This document shows, in pieces, positions 51,804-57,259 of a stretch of DNA of 64,000 nucleotides. The stretch is from Xestospongia muta (Eukaryota > Porifera > Demospongiae > Haplosclerida > Petrosiidae). Each line of letters begins with the position of its first letter. The stretch's first letter is position 1. The translations under genes were made by a program, and so were the position numbers. The notes beneath the pieces were generated by a model. That model was given only the letters and a program-made list of their open reading frames with translations, was not told the origin of the DNA and ran no database searches. Location: contig OY848917.1 in the NCBI GenBank assembly GCA_963693285.1, positions 22,264,245 to 22,328,244 of the forward strand, written 5' to 3'.

Positions 51804-52911
51804 CATAGATACATAGATACATAGATAGATAGATAATAGATAGATATAGATAGATAAGATATAGATACAGATAGATATTGATATATATATATATATACAC
51901 ACACACACAATGTATGTATTGTTTGAGGCTAACCAGGGCATGGATCAGGCACAACACCAATCTTTTCAATCACAGTAAAGATGGCAAGCATTACATTTCA
52001 TAAATCCCAAATTGGCTTGTTTAAGTACATTGATGATTTTTATACATAGACTACAGTATGAATATTTAGACTTGACTCACTTGGGACAATTATTATACAC
52101 ATTATAGAATGAAATCTTGGAATGCACATTTGCTATACAGAAAATTCATGTTTTTAGTAAAATCGACTAAATCTATGTACAATGTGACTCTAAATTGTTC
52201 TAAGCTGCTGTATGTTTATTGCTATTTTCAGTTTTCTAATAGAATACTGTATGTCTACTGTCTATGTATGTGCACATAGCCAGCCTGATAGGCCACTGAT
52301 AATTATCAACTATGATATAACAAACATTTTCATTGACAACCTTCAAACTTTACATGCAGTTGTAGGTATCCATTTTGAGAAATAACCATAAGTTATAAGA
52401 GTATACAAGTACCATACATAGAAGTATGACACTGTTGTATTACACAGCAGATAATTCATAAGAATTATTAGCTTTGAAAGCTTTGTAACACTTGGCATGG
52501 GATTCTTTCACAGGGGGTAAATTCTGAAGTCCAATCCAATTATTATAATAGCTGGAGCAACAAGTACATTTTTAAAAAAGGTTTGTTTGTGGCAGACCTT
52601 TTTACCCTATAAAACAGGAACTACAAACTTTCTATTCATCTGCAAGGTTACATACATGTATAATACATCAGGCTGGCTATGTGCATGTATAAGACTGAAG
52701 CATACTCCTTTCTAATGTAGTTAGGTAGAACAATAATTAGACTAGACAGTTAGACACAACTATTAATATGATTAGAATACAAAAGCATGCAGTAATATCA
52801 TAGGGACCACACTAATGTCCATGGAGTGACCCATATATATACTCTATTTGACACAGTAATTAATACACAACAATAGAACTATGATGTACTTACCAATTTC
52901 TCCTTGTCCAT
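2958..52911 (-). CDS. Ankyrin-ZU5-death-domain-vinculin-tail fusion protein (22 exons)
   Basis: Joined minus-strand exons: 52894-52911, 50848-50940, 50400-50498, 18176-18274, 17629-17727, 9872-9970, 7095-7193, 6865-7048, 6243-6805, 6039-6170, 5809-5992, 5606-5686, 5140-5451, 5027-5089, 4910-4969, 4811-4867, 4724-4768, 4580-4635, 4196-4311, 3868-3997, 3613-3700, 2958-3121. Every junction has GT/AG and a compatible phase; the total is 2841 nt including the stop, 946 residues. Domain order is ankyrin repeats, ZU5, UPA-position segment, death domain, Pro-rich linker, vinculin tail. By family knowledge, ankyrin repeats and ZU5 bind membrane proteins and the spectrin skeleton, death domains mediate homotypic contacts, and the vinculin tail binds F-actin and acidic lipids. 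The inferred role is a cytoplasmic adaptor linking membrane partners to actin. The alternative is two neighbouring genes, splitting near 5000; the unbroken phase chain and lack of a new start or poly(A) signal argue against it. The size is unusual: about 50 kb, mainly two satellite-filled introns. Confidence 0.78.
3122..3612. other. Intron before the terminal exon
   Basis: A 491-bp intron on the minus strand, between exons 3613-3700 and 2958-3121. Its low-coordinate end is shared with the 644-bp repeat; the remainder is unique AT-rich sequence without a recognisable element. Confidence 0.7.
3613..3700 (-). CDS. Vinculin tail, helix 3-4 exon
   Basis: An 88-nt exon, phase 0 to 1, 29 residues: TLSQALDAITTCGKQLKI, then NVRVHSRTGGD. 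It matches the vinculin region with 'I.T...QLKI...V' before the acidic turn into helix 5. The terminal exon can splice from here to any of three copies. Confidence 0.85.
3868..3997 (-). CDS. Vinculin tail, helix 2-3 exon
   Basis: A 130-nt exon, phase 2 to 0, 43 residues ending ATQVAKLCTDTQLEN. The stretch DFIQTANLIVEDSDEVVKIA followed by VAKLCTD aligns with the vinculin '[27 protein letters not shown]' segment, one of the most diagnostic parts of the tail. This and the previous exon make the assignment to vinculin rather than alpha-catenin or talin likely. Confidence 0.9.
4196..4311 (-). CDS. Vinculin tail, helix 1-2 exon
   Basis: A 116-nt exon, phase 0 to 2, 38 residues: FAAHCLHKQAKQWEEKDNN, then LIVVAKRMARLIFQMSTFA. 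It corresponds to the start of the vinculin tail (the 'AA..LH.EA.KW....NDIIAAAKRMA.LMAEMS' pattern); AAH.LH, W, DNN.I, AKRMA and MS are conserved in position. The donor is GCTCA then GTAAGT. Confidence 0.88.
4363..4404. repeat. GT microsatellite in intron
   Basis: A TGTG-rich tract with interspersed TATG, inside the intron between exons 4196-4311 and 4580-4635. Confidence 0.9.
4580..5089 (-). CDS. Proline-rich linker, five small exons
   Basis: Exons 5027-5089 (GQVITTFKSPPPVQTK), 4910-4969 (DHPIITTTPPPIAPKP), 4811-4867 (DQPLSGAQPPIAPKPAKKK), 4724-4768 (DQPLSGAQPPNTPQL) and 4580-4635 (VKVDEMEQEAPLQSTNP). The first four are phase 1-1 and lengths divisible by three; the last runs phase 1 to 0. 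The third and fourth are recent copies of each other, including intron flanks (4770-4800 and 4869-4900). PPP and PPxxPKP stretches are candidate SH3, WW or EVH1 ligands. In vinculin a proline-rich strap occupies the same place before the tail, so this may be a functional analogue; that is inference. Confidence 0.75.
5140..5451 (-). CDS. Death domain exon
   Basis: A 312-nt exon, phase 1-1, about 104 residues. Death-domain features: the MWSTVGEQLAVDYGHI helix (W..vG..L.v....i), the RKLSEVLQLWIDKR helix (the '...l..ML..W.......' signature), a SWRTIITVVKEP helix and a final VAEKIHKFLA helix. The spacing matches a six-helix death domain of about 85-90 residues. The acceptor (TAAAG, exon start 5451) has a weak pyrimidine tract; I chose it because the next AG downstream gives a stop in the required frame. 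The whole domain is one symmetric exon and could be spliced in or out as a unit. Confidence 0.85.
5606..5686 (-). CDS. Thr/Ser/Pro-rich linker exon
   Basis: An 81-nt exon, phase 1-1, encoding a low-complexity linker starting HSTSTTSTTIPS and ending TLTTTPTTAT. It looks like a flexible spacer between the UPA-position segment and the death domain. Its symmetric phase and length divisible by three mean it can be skipped without a frameshift. Confidence 0.7.
5809..5992 (-). CDS. Exon in UPA position, second half
   Basis: A 184-nt exon, phase 0 to 1, 61 residues: VSRKLIDQCRPDT, LKFKVSFIDKKELTDLEL, then MSLVIASYELQQIQETL. The alternating hydrophobic strands suit a beta-rich UPA-like module. The donor is AAGTGAGT. 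Its paralogue lies at 591-771. The intron between this and the preceding exon is only 46 bp. Confidence 0.75.
6039..6170 (-). CDS. Exon in UPA position, first half
   Basis: A 132-nt phase 0-0 exon, 44 residues, starting RVNTEKRFENWKRIDPV and ending IKPMMNPFQ. It lies between ZU5 and the death domain, where ankyrin and UNC5 proteins carry the UPA fold. I assign it by position, not by a clear motif. A close copy lies at 815-946. Confidence 0.75.
6243..6805 (-). CDS. ZU5 domain exon
   Basis: A 563-nt exon, phase 1 to 0, about 188 residues (264-451 of the product). ZU5 features visible: FEKPEYGVKFVIPPSSVQEG near the start (the 'G..l.iP..av..g' strand), a proline-led strand with ILPPDVEVVS, a FSRPIELHLQH strand and VGISDFSFVAI near the end. 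In ankyrins, UNC5 and PIDD, ZU5 packs against UPA and the death domain or binds spectrin. Here it directly follows the ankyrin repeats as in true ankyrins, but only one ZU5 is present instead of two. The last about 55 residues (from KSVLFRQPS) are less typical. Confidence 0.85.
6865..7048 (-). CDS. Ankyrin repeats, last full repeat plus C-terminal capping half
   Basis: A 184-nt exon, phase 0 to 1. It encodes DGNTALHIACEEGHIN, VIQSLLSRGADMTIKN, then NEGNTPLDECQDTRKDEIA and SEYNPKRG. The first repeat is canonical; the second has the TPLD start and a shortened helix typical of a C-terminal cap. The exon ends one base into a codon completed by the ZU5 exon. Confidence 0.9.
7095..7193 (-). CDS. 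Ankyrin repeat exon (module 3, second repeat)
   Basis: A 99-nt phase 0-0 exon: DQWTAIHRASSKGYTE, then IVQLLLQYNADPNICDK. It is homologous to the two RGW exons but more diverged, and its downstream intron is only 46 bp (7049-7094) instead of a satellite array. Confidence 0.9.
7194..9871. other. Intron between module 3 ankyrin exons, no internal gene seen
   Basis: About 2.7 kb. The part at about 9508-9720 is homologous to 17808-18020 and 50575-50820 (intron sequence copied with the ankyrin modules). The remaining 7200-9500 is unique AT-rich sequence; short open frames there lack codon bias, splice context or recognisable domains. Confidence 0.6.
9872..9970 (-). CDS. Ankyrin repeat exon (module 3, first repeat)
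   Basis: A 99-nt phase 0-0 exon, one repeat: NGLTAVMLAAENGHKD, then VVFILTQKGANLDLLDK. The donor is AAAGTAAGTG and the acceptor ATTTAG. It is paralogous to exon 18176-18274; intron sequence at about 9508-9720 matches 17808-18020 and 50575-50820. Confidence 0.9.
10300..16935. repeat. Satellite array 1 (about 10-11 units, 622-644 bp)
   Basis: Marker ATTAATACTACATT occurs at 11041, 11665, 12287, 12910, 13553, 14195, 14818, 15645 and 16289. Spacings are 622-624 or 642-644 bp, with one 827-bp spacing caused by a partial duplication near 15430-15630. The short units lack about 20 bp just after ACTCATTC (sequence present in long units as AATAACCTCAAAATTCATAC). Units at both ends are the most diverged. 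The array fills the intron between ankyrin exons 17629-17727 and 9872-9970. Confidence 0.95.
16936..17628. other. Non-satellite intron next to module 2
   Basis: Unique AT-rich sequence up to about 17440, then sequence shared with 50220-50400 (module flank duplicated with the RGW exon). No gene seen. Confidence 0.6.
17629..17727 (-). CDS. Ankyrin repeat exon (module 2, second repeat)
   Basis: A 99-nt phase 0-0 exon, one repeat: RGWAALHYASSKGHKD, then IVELFLNHNVDVNVLTK. It is a near copy of exon 50400-50498 and is followed on the minus strand by the smaller satellite intron (17628 to 9971). The flank at 17440-17820 is also duplicated at 50220-50580. Confidence 0.88.
18176..18274 (-). CDS. Ankyrin repeat exon (module 2, first repeat)
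   Basis: A 99-nt phase 0-0 exon, one repeat: SGMSAVMLAAKNGHKD, then VVFILAQKGAELDLVDQ. The AVMLAA..GH pattern is canonical. The closest relative in the window is exon 9872-9970, only a few residues different. It sits on a non-satellite island between the two arrays. Confidence 0.88.
34208..34850. repeat. Example satellite unit with internal sub-repeats
   Basis: Within one unit, 34208-34348 and 34349-34481 are two diverged copies of a block of about 140 bp: both begin CTATTATATT, carry ACATAAATGTG, then AAAACAATA, AACAACA, ATTCAATA and end near TTCATACTAGA. A third, weaker copy spans the end of the unit (from AAAAACAATAGGGTAAC to the next CTATTATATT). The rest (about 34490-34760) contains AGTTAGGGTTAATAAAA and the inverted repeat GCTGATATAGTTATCAGC (34586-34603). 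A second small palindrome, GATGACAAGTCATC, is in the first sub-repeat. Confidence 0.8.
42270..46130. repeat. Higher-order three-unit repeat inside array 2
   Basis: Two unit types alternate: type A has GCAGACAGGGTTAATAAA (near 41630, 42905, 44817) and type B has ACAGTAAGTGTTATATAAA (near 42261, 43537, 44177, 45453, 46088, 46728). From 42.3 kb the order A-B-B repeats with about 1.91-kb period and near identity, so a three-unit block was duplicated very recently. Confidence 0.85.
50400..50498 (-). CDS. Ankyrin repeat exon (module 1, second repeat)
   Basis: Exactly 99 nt, phase 0-0, one 33-residue ankyrin repeat: RGWTALHYASSKGHRD, then IVELFLNHDVYINV. The TALHYA motif, GH turn and IVELFL second helix are canonical. 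It is nearly identical to exon 17629-17727. The intron that follows on the minus strand (50399 to 18275, about 32 kb) is the larger satellite array. Confidence 0.9.
50848..50940 (-). CDS. Ankyrin repeat exon (module 1, first repeat)
   Basis: A 93-nt phase 0-0 exon encoding 31 residues from NNSLIEFAKEGDL to GANLNTTDW. It matches the ankyrin pattern (A..GDL..VK.IL..GANLN), with the usual opening G-TPLH helix start degenerate, as in an N-terminal capping repeat. The acceptor is a TTTTGCAATAG type and the donor is GGGTAAGTC. The sequence between this exon and the next (about 50580-50820) is also found between exons 18176-18274 and 17629-17727 and beside exon 9872-9970, showing that exon pairs were duplicated. 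Confidence 0.8.
50941..51414. other. First intron of the fusion gene, proximal part
   Basis: AT-rich, no coding signal or recognisable repeat. Confidence 0.5.
51415..51720 (-). repeat. Dispersed repeat, inverted diverged copy
   Basis: The reverse complement of this block matches the segment repeated in the tandem region at 57.3-57.6 kb and its copies: both contain the runs around ACACAATAACACTACAATA, AACTAGTT, GAGTGTTAAAATAA-like sequence, AGTAAAA, ATTCACATTACAGCTT and TTAATATTA.GGATGGAT. It is followed at 51745-51905 by a microsatellite, as the other copies are, suggesting one element family that travels with ATAC/TATA tracts. Confidence 0.75.
51745..51905. repeat. TA / TAGA / TACA microsatellite
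   Basis: Runs of TA, then ATAGATAG and ATACATAG units, then TATATA and ACAC. Open frames across it are artefacts of the repeat. Confidence 0.95.
52271..52685. repeat. Possible small inverted-repeat element in first intron
   Basis: TGCACATAGCCAGCCTGAT at 52271-52289 has a perfect 19-bp reverse complement at 52667-52685, 415 bp apart overall. No open frame inside and no clear target duplication. It may be a small non-autonomous transposon. Confidence 0.45.
52894..52911 (-). CDS. First coding exon of the fusion gene (MDKEKL)
   Basis: The ATG at 52911-52909 opens a six-codon exon, MDKEKL, ending in a good donor (TTG then GTAAGT). Phase 0 fits the next exon. Just upstream on the minus strand is a strong acceptor (TTGACTCATTTCAG, ending at 52920), so this exon probably begins at 52919 and is preceded by a 5' UTR exon. 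The 8 nt before the ATG have no in-frame stop, so a longer coding start upstream cannot be excluded, but I found no convincing coding exon there. Confidence 0.65.
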
Positions 52912-53044
52912 GATAACAGCTGAAATGAGTCAACACAAAGACAAAATAATCAATAAGTCACAAATTCTACACGCAGGTCATTAGCGATTACGTGGTGCTA
53001 AAACAATTGTCACTTTAGCATTAAAATGTGTGTGATCTCATACA

Positions 53045-53078
53045 CCATAGATACGTATACGTCGTATAGTATCTATGG
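53045..53078. repeat. Hairpin related to the 53714-56047 element ends
   Basis: CCATAGATAC (53045-53054) and GTATCTATGG (53069-53078) are perfect inverted arms around a 14-nt loop. The right side, GTCGTATAGTATCTATG at 53061-53077, is the exact reverse complement of the terminal sequence at 53714-53730, so this is probably a tiny relic of the same transposon family. It lies in the 280-bp interval between two divergent ORFs. Confidence 0.6.
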
Positions 53079-53190
53079 ATACATTAGACTCGCACACAGG
53101 AGTTCCATAATTACTACTTTTTCAATTAAATGACGAATCGATGGGCTGGGTTTATAATGATGACGTTTCATTCACTACACGAGTTTAAGC

Positions 53191-53442
53191 ATGGTTAGTC
53201 CAGTTTGTCGGTTATTCAGTGATTTAGTGGAAGCCAAAAGAGCAACAAACTTGTTCAGTGCTGTTGGGATGCAAAACAATTGGGTTTCTCGAATAACTGC
53301 TTTGCTCAATGTTATCGTTCCGAAAGATGATGGTCTCTATTTATATATTTGTATTAAGTGCAAACTTCGAATTGTGTCTGTAGAGAAATCTCTTGCAGAC
53401 TTAGAGGCATTCAAACAGCTGGCTCGTTTTGATCCATCATAA
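53191..53442 (+). CDS. ZAD-like zinc-binding domain ORF (probably truncated)
   Basis: An 83-residue frame from ATG to TAA, head-to-head with the fusion gene (ATG to ATG about 280 bp). It contains VCRLFSDLVEAKRATNLFSA, a WVSRITALLNV helix, YICIKCKLRIVS and LADLEAFKQLA. The layout, an N-terminal Cys-rich strand, a DGL-type turn and a late C-x2-C followed by a helix, resembles zinc-finger-associated (ZAD-like) domains. The expected first C-x2-C is degraded: VCRLF has Phe in place of the second Cys. It ends where the reverse-strand helicase fragment begins, so the natural C-terminus is probably lost. It may be a transposon-associated or dead gene fragment. Confidence 0.5.
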   Translation: MVSPVCRLFSDLVEAKRATNLFSAVGMQNNWVSRITALLNVIVPKDDGLYLYICIKCKLRIVSVEKSLADLEAFKQLARFDPS

Positions 53443-53632
53443 AAGGGAGGACTTGGAAGCACAAAACTCTTTCCAAAACCAGCTGGTAACCACACATAGA
53501 CATCTTTTCAGTCATAGCTTCAACAGACATGATCTGCTCATTTTTAAGAGATATATTTGGCCTTCCTAGATTCTTTAGAGCATACAGTAGACCAGTAGAA
53601 AAGGTTCTATCAATACTACAAGTAGTCATCAC
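53411..53632 (-). pseudogene. RecQ-like helicase fragment with two frameshifts
   Basis: One minus-strand frame reads ALKNLGRPNISLKNEQIMSV, then EAMTEK, and later LCFQVLPFMMD. The first and last parts match the RecQ-family N-terminal helicase region (L...Q...v.a...., then ..CFQvlPf). Between them the Walker A motif appears in another frame as WLPAGFGKS. The original frame therefore needs one missing base near an A run and one extra base in a T run. No other helicase motifs follow. It is a short degraded copy, of a cellular RecQ gene or of a transposon-borne helicase. Confidence 0.65.
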
Positions 53633-53815
53633 AAATACTGTAATCTAACATTGAGGTAAAAGGAATTTTGACGTCATAGTTGACGGAGGATTCCTGGAGT
53701 ATACTTTTTCCAGCATAGATACTATACGACATGGATGTGAAACTCGACCAGATGCTAATATAAAGTATATGTATAAACGTCATTTCCGTTTGTCTCTATG
53801 GTTTTACGGGTGAAG

Positions 53816-54799
53816 ATGGCGAGTGTGGTAAGTAAATGGTGTTATTTTAGTAATTGTTGGATATTGTAGAAGCTTTCTAGTCATTTACGATATGACATAG
53901 ATTAAGGTTTTAGAAAATATATTCAAAAAATATTTTTTAAGCTTAACTTTTGTCACAGATATGTTTTAATATAAAATATTTGTTAAAAATAAAGGTTTGG
54001 CCAATTTTTCTCAACCACTGTGTGTTAGATCATAGCAAAGCTTATATTGAGATAAAGTTCACAACCACTTCCATGCATTAGTTTTCCCTTTGTTGTCGTA
54101 AATGGAAGTATAGCAGAGATATAGGATATTTAATAAAACTTGAGTGACAATTTTATGGCCAGTTTATTGCCAGAAGTATACTTTTCTTGAAAGTTTTAAG
54201 ATTGTATTACCAATGTGTAATAGTGTGCATTAGTCAAAAAATTAAGTTGTAGATGTTTCAAATAAGCAAGAAATTTATTCCCAAAATGTCATCATTTATT
54301 TGAAGATAAAGGAGTGTGACATCACATAACTTTTACTTTTTAGAAACCTAAAAGACTGTAGAGAAAAAACCACATAGGACATATTCCTAAAAGACACTTG
54401 TGCACAATATCAATGGCTCATGATCCTCTTATCACTGTATGTTACATGTATGTGTTTTGTCATGTTTCAATTCAGGAACCATTTCAAGCTATAACAGAGG
54501 AAGTAAAATCACTTTCTCAAGAGTGGATAGTGCTACAAAATGAGGAAGATATATCTTTATTCACAGTAGTACGGAGAGATACCCTCCCTGATATTGAGCC
54601 ATTTGTCATAACAAGATCGTTAGTATTAAAGTAAATGTCTCTCTAAAAAATATTTATTCATAGAAAAGCTGCTAATCACCTACCAGCTTTATCATGTATT
54701 GGTGAAGTACTGAATTTGGAATCATTTAAGAAACTAATGGGAATTTTATGTAACAGCAAGATATGTACTGGGAACACAGACGAAAATGAAAGGCACTAA
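53816..54799 (+). CDS. Small spliced ORF inside the TIR element (transposon-related?)
   Basis: Proposed exons: 53816-53827 (MASV, then GTAAGT), 54476-54630 (EPFQAITEEVKSLSQEW onward, ending VLK) and 54664-54799 (KAANHLPALSCIGEVLN, then FKKLMGILCNSKICTGNTDE and stop). Phases 0 and 2 fit; the second intron is only 33 bp. About 100 residues in total. The KICTGNTDE stretch loosely recalls a motif in THAP-type transposon proteins; I cannot assign it firmly. It appears to be an N-terminal remnant, as it stops soon after that motif. Confidence 0.4.
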
Positions 54800-54960
54800 A
54801 GTGCTGAACCTCATTGCAGTTTTTAAGTTATTTATAAATGCTATGCCAGCTTAGGCCCAGCTATGATGTTGCTAGGTAGCATTGCAAGAAAATTTATTAA
54901 CATTCTAGAAGGTGTGGTCACATTTATCAATATTTCATATACCTTAACCTACCTTTATAC

Positions 54961-55100
54961 AACAAAGTATACATTTCCTGCCGGACGAATAGACACTACG
55001 CAAAATTTAGGCAGTGTCTATTCGTCCGGCAGGAAATGTATACTTTGTTACAACAAAGTATACACTTCCTGCCGGACGAATAGACACTACGCAAAATTTA
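54961..55100. repeat. Foldback repeat, perfect 37-bp arms plus third copy
   Basis: Arm 54961-54997 (begins AACAAAGTATAC, ends GAATAGACACT) has a perfect 37-bp reverse complement at 55013-55049, with a 15-nt spacer. A third copy, direct to the first, lies at 55052-55088 with one mismatch. Arms two and three form a second long palindrome separated by 2 nt. The trailing ACGCAAAATTTA follows both direct copies. The block contains CCGGACG, unusually GC-rich for this window. Confidence 0.9.
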
Positions 55101-55119
55101 TTGTAACTTAAAGATGAAA

Positions 55120-55510
55120 CGTTCTTTTGAAACGTCCCGTAGTACAAATATAAATCAATATATTATCTGTTAGTAGCAGTTTTTTCAGTGCTTTGAGACG
55201 TTTCCTGAATGCGTCACTTCGCCCCAAGTCCATGTACAACCTTGAAAACACTTCAGAACTTTTATGACGATTGCTTTGACCAACGGGCTTCCGTTTTGCT
55301 GATGCATATTCCTCTAAGATTGTCTACAACATACTAAAAAATCTCCACGTTAAGTTTTTTTACTCTTCGAGAAACGGCACCTTGACTTCTGCAGCCTGAA
55401 AATTCTTTTGCCAGTTTTAAGCTTTCGTTTTCCTTGACGATGTTCTTGATACTACTGTTGTAAAGTCCACACGTTTTTCTATTGGTTGTTCAACGTTGGT
55501 AGCTGCTAAC
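55120..55510 (-). pseudogene. Degraded ORF of unknown family inside the TIR element
   Basis: The minus strand keeps open, codon-like stretches in shifted frames: VKENESLKLAKEFSGCRSQG then RRVKKLN (about 55370-55450), then ILEEYASAKRKP and RLYMDLGRSDAFRKRLKALK (about 55150-55320). Basic, helix-forming composition and separated frames suggest a broken DNA-binding or transposase-like gene. No family recognised. Confidence 0.3.
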
Positions 55511-55567
55511 GCTTCGCTTGCCAAGATATAATAGCAGTTCAAAAACAATCCCGGGTAACAGGCAGTG

Positions 55568-55721
55568 CAGACACACACACACACACACACACATTGACAG
55601 ACTACAGTACCCTCGCCATGCGCCCACGCACAGCGAGGCTAAATATATGTCCATATCCTTGATACTAAATAGAGTTTAATCCAACTCTCTTAGCAAGGAC
55701 AAAACATCAATATTATATATG

Positions 55722-55757
<36 letters not shown>

Positions 55758-55770
55758 TATACATACATAT
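55568..55770. repeat. CA and TA microsatellites within the TIR element
   Basis: A CA run near 55570-55593 and TATATG/TA runs at about 55715-55770. Between them, near 55612-55638, CTCGC and GCGAG flank a small GC-rich inverted repeat. Confidence 0.85.
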
Positions 55771-56047
55771 AGAAAGTTCTAGAACACACACAAAGGAATA
55801 GACAATTGGACATAATGACTAAGATAAGATATAGACACTTATCAAGTCTTAATTCAGTGAAGTTCGTAATTCTTCCACATTAGTCACGTTATCTCATGCT
55901 TTGAGATTACTTACGTCATATTTTAAGTTTAGGAACAATGAGTTATATTACGTATTTCCGGCATATTTACGTACGTTTTTCCGGCATAAAACGTATGTGG
56001 ACATCCGGTTTAGCCTATTTTCACATCCATGTCATATAGTATCTATG

Positions 56048-56663
56048 TTCCCAGACAGTACAGTATTTTAATTTTCCACACGCAAAAGTGGTTGTTCAAA
56101 GGTAAAGATACTCTCTACTGTTATTTAGTACAAAGACATATATTATATTTACTCTGAAACAAAGTGGTAAAATTGCACAAGTTGTAAATATCTGAATACC
56201 ACTAATAAGAATGATGCTCACGTCAATTGTAGTATACTAACGCGCGAGACTACAGAAGGAAACATACATATCTCTGAAATGACACTAGGAGAAAAAACTA
56301 AATTACATCTTCAACCAAGTCAGACTTACAGTATGCCCGTATGCTGACTGTATAATACCAGTGGATGCTATAAGAATTGCTCCTATAAGAAGTCAGGTAT
56401 ACTTTGTGTAGATTGTCAGCCATGTCGCCTGGGCCAGTGTAAAATGGTCCTCCTCTTTCCTCACAATTCAACCTTTGTCATTGAATCCAAGACAAGAGAG
56501 AAAATAAAAGAGACAGTTGAACCCTCTTCTGACATGGAAGCTTTGAAGTAAGCCCTACTGATATGAACCCGGACAAATATCTACTCTTGCCACCCTCTAT
56601 GCACTCTTTATCATCATACATGGAAGAGCCAGAATCAAGTCAACTCGTGTCAAACTTTAATTT
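56048..56663. other. Interval between TIR element and retroelement remnant
   Basis: Contains cysteine-rich short frames (about 56340-56440, for example around CCYKNCSYKKSG and CVDCQPCRLGQ) that may be an earlier part of the same retroelement remnant, broken by stops. Nothing else recognised. Confidence 0.3.
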
Positions 56664-56990
56664 GTGACACAAAGCATTTCATCCCTTCTGGATCATAACC
56701 CACCTTCATATCCCCAGCCTCACAAACCTTTATTCACATTGGAAAATGTGGATGGTGACACTTTTGCTCAATCTGTCACAAGCTGCTATACTAAGGTTGC
56801 CCGCTGCAAACAAAATCTCTTTAAAGTTCCATCATGCAAGGCTAGAAATTCATTTGTGACCATCCCGTCACAACTACTTAAACCTCATCTATAGTCCTGG
56901 GATGATGGCGAATTTGACCAGTTTCTTCGAGAAGCCTGAAATATCCAGGACAACTTACAACAAAAAGATCAAAAACAGAGAAGCATAGTA
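56664..56990 (+). pseudogene. Retroelement-like coding remnant
   Basis: An open frame to 56894 and its continuation through two stops: SLLDHNPPSYPQPHKP, then CKARNSFVTIPSQLLKPHL, stop, SWDDGEFDQFLREA, stop, NIQDNL. The 'fv.el..Ll.p....w.dGe.deLlreg..iq..L' pattern recalls the region before reverse transcriptase in LINE or DIRS-like elements of marine invertebrates. No reverse transcriptase motif follows, because the microsatellite region starts at 57.1 kb. Assignment from memory of pattern only. Confidence 0.35.
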
Positions 56991-57205
56991 CTTGTTCCTT
57001 TTCCAAACTGATGATAAAGAGGAATATTAAAACTGATCTTTTACTGATAACTCACCAAGGAAAGGGAAATGTGCTTTCCTGCAACAGTCTGTGTGTGTGT
57101 ATGTATGTATGTATGTATGTACGTATGTATGCGTATGTATATATGTATACACACAGACACACACATATATATAGTATATATATATATATATACACACTAT
57201 ATATA

Positions 57206-57259
<54 letters not shown>

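Larger units (their letters stand above)
53714..56047. mobile_element. Candidate DNA transposon with 29-bp terminal inverted repeats
   Basis: The 29 bp at 53714-53742 (beginning CATAGATACTATACGAC, ending GGATGTGAAA) are repeated in inverted orientation at 56019-56047 with one mismatch. The immediate flanks TTTCCAG (53707-53713) and TTCCCAG (56048-56054) could be an imperfect 7-bp target duplication. The 2334-bp interior has a small spliced ORF on the plus strand, a degraded minus-strand ORF, a foldback repeat and microsatellites. I see no intact transposase, so it is likely non-autonomous. The superfamily is not determined. Confidence 0.6.
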
